Below, piece by piece: positions 57,196 to 64,000 of a stretch of DNA of 64,000 bases. This DNA is from Aquarana catesbeiana. Taxonomy: Eukaryota; Chordata; Amphibia; Anura; Ranidae. The stretch lies in assembly GCF_042186555.1 (NCBI RefSeq), contig NC_133329.1:70848726-70912725 (forward strand). The letters run 5' to 3'. A program made the translations under genes and the position numbers. Below the pieces are notes generated by a model that worked only from the letters and a program-made list of their open reading frames with translations, did not search any database and was not told the DNA's origin. Within the stretch, counting starts at the first letter, position 1. Every line of letters starts with the position of its first letter.

Positions 57196-58298
57196 GTATG
57201 GTAGCTTCAGCAACATCATCTCTCTTACAAACTGTGACACACCAAAGAATGGTCAGTTATATGGATAGACCTGACAGGCAGCCCAGTGGGCAGCTGATGG
57301 CTTACAGCAGGCTGATGTTTCTGCAAAGCAGTAATTTAATTTTTTAAGTCTGAAAACAGTAAGTGCTGTTACTGGCAGGATCTTTAGGTAAGAAATTTTG
57401 CAGCAAATTCTCAAAAAATAATTAGTATTCCCACTTTCACAGCCAAATTAAAATTACACCTACTTTATTTTTGTTATATGTTCTCATTAACATAGCGTAA
57501 TTTAATAGAAAAAAATTACTTGATGGTTACATTTTTAAGGGCTTCTTACTTGCTTAAAAATCCTTACAGGCTTTTGTAATATTTAGAAGGGGCTGTGGTG
57601 TAATGTTTTACATAATTAAAGGATAAGTTCACTTATAGCAACATGTTACATCCATACCTGGGTGGAACATGTAACATGTTACCAAAGTACCTGCCTGCAC
57701 CCCCCCCCCCCATTCCCCCATGTGACAACAGGCAAGGGATCCTCTCCCTACACAGCGCATCATTTATTCACAGAATACTGTGAATGAATGAACAACAAGT
57801 ACCACCTGCCAGCACAGCAGGCAACTTGTAGTTCTAAATGAACTGCGAGGATTCTGGTGAGCACCCTTGTAGTTCATTGATTCTTCCTGCACTTCAGTAA
57901 CAGTCTACCTATACAGGAGGTATGGGTAAACAGCTGTACTGAGAGTCTGCAGGATCCTGGCATTGCACCCACCATCTACTGTTCGCAGGTGCAATGCTCT
58001 GCAGGCTCCTAAGTAAAACAATAATAAATGCACATGTTTTTACTTGCAAAATGTAACCCTGTCTGTACTGTGTTCACAGTTCTTCATTACCAACTGTAAA
58101 CTAGATTTGAACACCCTCTGTCCTAACCAAGGGTTAACAATGGGTTGAAAATGTAGAGGCCACCCTCCTGCATTCTATATTAACCGCTTCAATGTTGGAC
58201 AAATTTACCCCTATCCTGCCCAATCAATTTTCAGCTTTCAGCGCTGTCACACTTTGAATGACAATTGCGCAGTTATGCAACACTGTACCCATATGAAG

Positions 58299-59030
58299 TT
58301 TTTTTTTTGTTTTTTTTAATTATTTTTATTGTCGTTTTAATCGTAGATTACAAAACAGAGCCTCTTAGGCATACCCAGGCTCGGAGACACAAAAGAACAA
58401 AAATTAAAAAAGTAAAGGCAAGACTAAAACATCCTAAAACAACCAAGAGCAGTCCAACTATGCAAATTGGGGTACAGGAGTTTAACCAGGCAATCTTCAA
58501 AGGCAGACATAATAACGAGATGCCCTCCCTTCCAGAACCCAGTCATGCAAGAAATCAGACACAAAGTTACACCACTTAAGGAGGAACAAATTTCATAGCC
58601 TGACACTCATTAGTCGTTCAGAGAATCTGCATTTGTAGCTAAAGACTCCATCCAGATATTCCACATTTTATGGAACTTCTTAGCACACCCCGTAGACAGA
58701 TAAGTGGCCTTATACAATAGTAGGGCTGCATTAATTAAACATTTCAAGAAATTAGCGGATGGTGCAATAGGGGATTTCCACTTGAGTACAAAGACCTTGC
58801 GGGCATAATATAGTGATAATCCTAGAAGGGTTCGGGCCACCCGGCGATTGGCCAGAGGTTCTACATGTCCTAACAGACACGCTTCCACCGTCAGCGGGAC
58901 TTGAATAGTGGTAACTGTTAGAATGAATGTGGTGACCTCATTCCAAAAAGAATTTAGTTGTGGACAGGTCCAGAAAACATGCGTAAAGTCTACTGAGGGT
59001 GCGGCGCATCGCCAACAGGAATCTGGAATA
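58299..59030 (-). pseudogene. LINE (L1/Tx1-like) ORF2 C-terminal fragment, copy B
   Basis: A minus-strand frame from 58888 reads VEPLANRRVARTLLGLSLYY, ARKVFVLKWKSPIAPSANF and YKATYLSTGCAKKFHKMWN. This matches the end of LINE ORF2. The T-rich start (58299-58325) is the poly-A tail. It is the same insertion as in copy A and therefore predates the duplication. Confidence 0.65.
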
Positions 59031-60248
59031 TTTGGGTATATTTTATGTAATTGTTAGACATGTGCGCCCGTCAATAAATTTGTTTCGTTCCGTTCCATTA
59101 CGTATTAGCGGTTATTTCATCATTCTTGTCTGAAATTCAATTTGGATTTGTACGAAATACGAACTTTCGTTGGGTTCGTTAAGTTTTCGTAACAATTACG
59201 AACGTTTGTTATGATGGATTTAAAAGGCAAAAAATACCTTTCTCAAGTCGTCTTCCAGGACGGCACCCTGAGAGATGACAGGTCCACCTGACAGGAAACA
59301 CAATCAATCAAGAGGTTAAAGGCCCCCGCCCCTCCCTGTGCTCCTCAGTTTTTGATTGCGTTTCCGCACAGCGAAACCGTTTGTTATTTTTTCTTATGAG
59401 CCGAAGCCTGGGGCTGGTGGTCTCCTCCTGGGAGCCGGACCAAATGCCTGGGAAGCCGCTGGGTCCGGCTGGATATTTTTATCCTAACTGGGGGGCCCCC
59501 CTATTCTTTCCTCAGGGGGGGCAGCAGAAATTGGAAGAGCCCCCCTGAGTGCTGAAGGACCCTGGGTACAGTGGTGTACCCAGAACTTCAGGGGCCAAAT
59601 TTTCCTGTCTCCCTTCCTTACCTGTGCGGTGGCCGTGCAGATAAAGGAGTCTGGTTTCCTTCGAAAAGGCAGCGTTTTTCTCACGCAGGGGGGGTAGAGT
59701 CCTATGCAGCGGTGCTGGTCAGGACTTTGCCATTCCTTCACCCCCCCCCCGCCCGCCCGACCAGCCGAGCAACCAGCCGTTTGCTGGGATCACGCGGCCG
59801 CTTCTCTTTTGCTGAGAACAAGCTCAGTGTCCTGTGGGCGCTCGGCGCCATTTTCCTGAGGATCTGGAGGACTGACATCACTTCCTCCTTTGAACAGGAA
59901 ATGACCTTGGCGTGCGCTGCGCCATTTCCGGTCTTCGGCAAAATGGTGGTGGCGGCAGTGCGGTGTGAGTTACACAGAGGACATAAAGCCAGAAGGAGCA
60001 GGTGCCCACTTCTCCTCTGCCGCTTCTGGGTATCCAAGGATCTCTTACTGAAGCAGCATGGATCATGAGGAGAGACCTGCAGGGTCTGCGGCCATGGAAG
60101 AGACCACAGGGGGAGTCTGACCGGCCTTCGGAGGTTTAGATGGGGGAGGGTACCCCAGCTCTTCTCTTGTGAGTTTCACAGTGTTATATGCCTGTGTCTT
60201 TCTTTTTCAGGGGACAATGCTACTGCCCGTGAGGTTGCCAGCCGTTCC

Positions 60249-61290
60249 GTGAAATCCTCCACTCGTTCTAAGAGATGTGGGAACTCTAATGATAGGTTGC
60301 CCCCAGATCATCCAAAACCCTTCTGCTTTAAGTGCATACAGAAGCTGACAGGAAAGGAGACATCTCAGTTAATGAAGGAGTTCCTCACAATACAAACTGA
60401 GATGCTGTCCACTTTAAAGGCTTTTCAATCCTCCCTTAAACCTAGCGAATCAGAGGCTCATACTAGTAAAGACGCCTCCTCCCAGGAGGGCTCTGCTTCC
60501 TCTAGGGGCTTTAGATACCGGGCGGATGCACTAAGGTATCCCCTACCTCAGGATTCAGAGGAGGAGGGCGAATCTGAAACCCTTGAACAAGGATTTTCGG
60601 ATGAAGGGGTGTTGGACAGCCAAGAGGAGGATGGGAGGGAGGACTCCAAGTCTAGCAGGCATATATTTTCAGCTGACGACATGGAGGATCTTCTGAGAGC
60701 CATTTACGCTTCAGAAGAAATTCAGGAGCCTGCTACGCAGGTTTCTGCCCAAGATAAAATGTATAGAGGTTTAACTAAGCCTCAAGCCAGGGTTCTTCCT
60801 GTACATTCCGCCCTCAAAGAAGTCATCTTGAGGGAATGGAAAGAACCAGAAAAAACGCTCCTGAAATACAAAACATGGAAGCGTAGGTGCCCCTTTACTG
60901 AGGAGAATGAGTTAAAATTTTTCAAAACTCCTAGGCTAGACGCCTCTTTGGCTCAGGTTTCTAAGCAGTCTGATCTTTCCTTCAAAGACACCGGTAATAT
61001 AAAGGATCAAATGGATCGGAGGGTTGAAACCATTCTACGCAGAGCATGGGAGGCTAACGCCGCGGCTATGAGCCCCGCGTTGGCCTCAGCTTGCATCGCA
61101 AGGAATGCGGACACGTGAGTCTGTAAACTGATGGACCACGTATCCCGAACCTCCAAATCTAAGGAGATCTTGGATTCATTGGAGGTCATAGGGAATGCTG
61201 TCGCATACTTAGCAGATGCTGCGGTTGAGATGGTGCGTACAACCGCCAAATCAGGTGCTTTATTAAACTCAGCCAGGCTAGCCCTCTGAG
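60249..61290 (+). pseudogene. DIRS Gag-like ORF with nonsense mutations
   Basis: An open frame at 60249-61118 (289 residues) has a Cys pair (FCFKCIQKLTG), an acidic Ser/Glu-rich centre (QDSEEEGESETLEQGFSDEG) and basic helical segments (TWKRRCPFTEENELKFFKTP). The frame continues past TGA 61116-61118 with similar composition (SKEILDSLEVIGNAVAYLAD) to a second TGA at 61287-61289. This suggests two point nonsense changes in one original ORF. It is assigned to Gag by its position before the RT. Confidence 0.65.
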
Positions 61291-61679
61291 TTAAAACTTG
61301 GGATGGGGTTAACTCATCCAAAACCCATCTATGCGGTCTCCCTTTTGAGGGGACCCTCCTTTTTTGGTACTGGCCTAGATCAGACCCTGGCCAGGTCTAC
61401 CGAAAAGGGGAAGAAATTCCCTACTAAACTTGGAGGGAGAGGAAGAGGTTTTTTCGAGGCCCCCAGGAAAAAAAACGCTTCTCTGAGAAAAAGGTCTCCC
61501 CTAATAGACGTTGGGGCGCTGGAAAGGACAAACAAAAATCAGGCATTCTCTTTTCCAGTCAGAAGTCAGGTGACAAGACCCCTAAATGACTTTCCAGTAG
61601 GGTTCACACAGAGCCCCCATATTCTTCAAATTGTAAGAGAGGGTTACAGATGAGAGTTTCTCTCCCCTTCCGCCCCCCA

Positions 61680-62530
61680 AATTTCTCTTGACTTACCTTC
61701 CCAAGGACCCCTGCAAAGCAGCAGGAATCCTACAGAACATAGAAGAACAGGAGGTCATAATACCAGTCCCAGTGGGCCAGCAGGGTCAGGGTATTTACTC
61801 CCACATTTTTGTGGTAACAAAACCCTCAGGAAGGTATCGTCTTATCATAAATCTAAGGAACCTCAATGTTTTTAACAATACAAGAAGTTCCGCATAGAGA
61901 GTGTTTATTCTCTCAGGAGACACCTCCTCAAGGACGTGTTCATGGTAACTTTAGATTTAAAGGACGCCTACCTTCATGTCCCTATATTTCAGGACCATCA
62001 GGTCTTCCTGAGATTTGCGATTGCTGCTCCAGAGGGAGTGCAGCACTGGCAGTTTGCGGCCCTCCCCTTTGGACTGGTATCCAGTCCAAGAGTTTTAACG
62101 AAGGTTATGGCAGAAGTGGTGGCCTTCCTGCATCTCCAGGGAGTGGCACTGATTCCCTATTTAGAAGACATTTTGATTTACAATCAGGATCAGCTACTTC
62201 TGGATCTATCCAGAGTAATGAAGACCCTAGAATCCCTGGGATGGATCATCAGCAAGGAAAAATCCTCGCTGACTTCTGCCCAAACAAAGTCGTATCTAGG
62301 TTTCCTGGTGGACTCCTCGGAACAGAAATTAGTTCTACCCCAGAGCAAGGTAGAAGGCCTTATATCAGCAGTCACGTCACTGCTACAGGCAAAGACCATC
62401 TCCTACAGAGGTATCATGAGGGTACTGGGTCTGATGACTGCATCTATCCCAGCAGTTCCTTGGGCTCAACTACATTACAGGACTCTCCAGCACTTCCTCC
62501 TATCCTCTTGGGACAGGAAAAAGAGACTCT
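61680..62530 (+). pseudogene. DIRS reverse transcriptase, frameshifted, altered active site
   Basis: 61688-61897 encodes the fingers region (VVTKPSGRYRLIINLRNLN). After a frame change before 61936, the palm follows: VTLDLKDAYLHVPIFQDHQV (first catalytic Asp), FGLVSSPRVLTKVMAEV and IPYLEDILIYNQ. The catalytic Y-x-D-D box is Y-L-E-D here (GAA at 62164-62166), so one metal-binding Asp is lost. SAQTKSYLGFLVDSSEQKL and the LHYRTLQHFLLSSWDRKK thumb/connection region complete the match to DIRS RT. Confidence 0.85.
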
Positions 62531-63011
62531 CTGGACATAGAGGTTGCCATTCTGGTCGAAGTAAAAGACTCTCTTCACTGGTGGCTTCTTCCTCAGAGGC
62601 TTCAGGGGGGTCACCTTTGGAGCCAACTTCAGCTTCTCAGGATAACTACAGACGCAAGTTCCTGGGGGTGGGGGGCCCACCTGGGGGATCTAATAGCTCA
62701 GGTGTCCTGGGATCCAAGGCAAAGAAGGGCCTCCAACTTTCGGGAGCTTTTGACCATAGGGGAGGCGCTAAAAGCTTTCGAGGGGAGGATCAGGGACCAG
62801 GAGGTTCAGATCTCATCAGACAATGCCACAGCGGTAGCATTCCTGAATCATCAGGGAGGCACCAGATCTTCAACTCTCCTGTCCCTGTCATCGGAGATCC
62901 TGTGTTGGGCGGAAAATCTGATTCTCTCCATTTCCGCACTCCACATAAAGGGAACTTTGAATATAGAGGCAGACTACCTCAGTCACAAAGGAAAGAAGTC
63001 TTGCGAGCCAC
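62531..63011 (+). pseudogene. DIRS RNase H region
   Basis: In a second frame (62702 onward) it reads ISSDNATAVAFLNHQGGTRS and LCWAENLILSISALHIKGTL, then IEADYLS. This corresponds to the DNxTAVAYLNxQGG and N-xxAD-xLSR blocks of the RNase H domain in DIRS elements. It is out of frame with the RT. The element is cut off just after KGKKS. Confidence 0.75.
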
Positions 63012-64000
63012 AATAATCCAATGCTCAGTGTACACAAAACATAAAAATATAAAAATAAATATCTAGCAGCAAACGCAGTTCACGTATTCATAACCGTGCA
63101 AAGAATATAAATAAAAATTTACGCTGCGCTTAATTATATACCATAAAAAGGTAATACCCGAAATCACTTGAAAAATAAAAATCCAAGAAAATATATATTT
63201 ATACACAATACTTCCTACGTGCAATGTGCATAACACCATCTAAAGTACAATATATATATGTTTGAACAATTCTAAGTGCAATGTGCATACATATAATTAT
63301 AATAATAACAGATCATACATACTTGTGCATATAATAAATATCTAATCCAGTGACAGGCTAAAAAACATGCAATAACTCACATAAAGTGCGACATGCAAAG
63401 ATATGTTAAATTTTAAAATTAATTTGCATATAAGTGCCCAGTGAGCCTTGAAACTCAATTAGTACGATCTATGTTAGTGAAATCCTTATAATAGTGTCCA
63501 AAATATCCAAATTAAATGTGCATCCGTATCCAAAAGAAACTATTAAATGTCCAAATCATCCAGCGTGCTGAATTCAAGTGTCACAAACAGCCATGATGTG
63601 CCTCGGTGACCCCCCAAAGTGATTGCGCTCACCTTAGAGCGTGTGACACAGTGGTTAGCTGCGTCAAATCACGCTGTGTAGCCACCCCCTGGGCTCTGCA
63701 TAGCAAGCTAGATACGATCTCCATTCTGGGTTAATATGGCTCCATAGACATCAAATCATGAAATAAAAAGAGAGACTATATATAGTGTAATACTATTAAA
63801 CGATATTTATTAAATAAAAACCACTTCCCACAAAGGGGTACTCACATTCTCTTGGTGCTGCTGTGCACCAAACAATAAAAAACTGTATAAAAACGCTGAT
63901 TGGTATGCCGCGGGGTATACGCTTCTCCCAGCTCAGCTGTGTGCTGCTCACTCCGTCCTGGCCCCTCCCCTACGCGTGTTCGACACAGGGAGTCACGTGT
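63012..64000. other. AT-rich repeat sequence, unassigned
   Basis: GTGCAATGTGCATA recurs at ~63219 and ~63277. The last ~150 bp (AGCTCAGCTGTGTGCTGCTC, CCTACGCGTGTTCGACACAGGG) resemble terminal sequence of frog Penelope-like elements, but no coding motif is present within the window. Confidence 0.35.

Larger units (their letters stand above)
55272..59249. other. Segmental duplication, copy B (empty-site copy)
   Basis: Collinear with copy A from CAAGGTAGAAATAC to ACCTTTCTCAA. It lacks all three TE insertions of copy A. It has ~155 bp (57912-58066, ACCTATACAGGAGGTATGGG...) not present in copy A at ~53204. No gene other than the candidate 66-bp exon is visible. It ends next to a TTAGACATGTGCG-type repeat (59056-59245). 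Confidence 0.9.
59250..63011 (+). mobile_element. DIRS-like retrotransposon, 3'-truncated
   Basis: Begins at GTCGTCTTCCAGGACGGCAC, directly after the end of copy B. It contains Gag-, reverse transcriptase- and RNase H-like regions in order on the plus strand. The tyrosine recombinase and the right terminal repeats of DIRS elements are absent: sequence changes abruptly at ~63012 to AT-rich DNA. Stops and frameshifts show it is dead. Confidence 0.8.

Overview
The window is vertebrate genomic DNA, most probably from a ranid frog. Genes are sparse, introns are huge, and most of the sequence is transposable elements (TEs) and tandem repeats. The TE set is typical of amphibians: a DIRS-type retrotransposon, Tc1-like elements, PIF/Harbinger, hAT, Penelope-like GIY-YIG fragments, Ty3/Gypsy remnants, and a dispersed repeat starting TTAACCACTTCA that I associate with Rana-type genomes. 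The frog assignment is an inference from this repeat content. No rRNA, tRNA or other RNA gene was recognised.

Host gene: four exons on the + strand look like one immunoglobulin-superfamily receptor. They are a V-set domain (10439-10768), a C1-set domain (15964-16260), a second C1-set domain (32771-33070) and a transmembrane exon (33176-33283). All have AG/GT borders and phase-1 junctions. The V-C1-C1-TM order fits amphibian NCR3LG1 (B7-H6)-like or SIRP-like receptors. The first C1 domain has Ser where the B-strand Cys should be. A possible 66-bp cytoplasmic-tail exon (45290-45355) lies in a segment duplicated downstream (57130-57195). No signal-peptide exon or final exon was found.

Left part (1-36 kb): the exons are separated by TEs. 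They include a Penelope fragment, a hAT with perfect 8-bp target duplications, a TIR element (TIR = terminal inverted repeat) carrying a deleted Ty3/Gypsy LTR element, a Harbinger MITE, and several Tc1 elements. One Tc1 was split by a 3.6-kb hAT that contains a long minisatellite.

Middle (36.9-42.6 kb): a TIR element is swollen by about 5.2 kb of a 17-bp satellite, and one block of about 386 bp inside it is inverted.

Right part (43-59 kb): a direct duplication of about 4 kb (copy A from 43007, copy B 55272-59249). Copy A gained three TE insertions that copy B lacks, so copy B serves as an empty-site control. The largest insertion is a 7141-bp PIF/Harbinger element (45517-52657). Its three genes all look intact once spliced: a DDE transposase, a Myb/SANT-like protein and a MADF-domain protein. 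The last two diverge from a shared promoter region. A 434-bp MITE (44179-44612) in the same copy carries both ends of that element. This three-gene element is the most notable system in the window.

End (59.25-64 kb): a decayed, 3'-truncated DIRS-like retrotransposon (Gag, RT, RNase H), followed by AT-rich repeat sequence.
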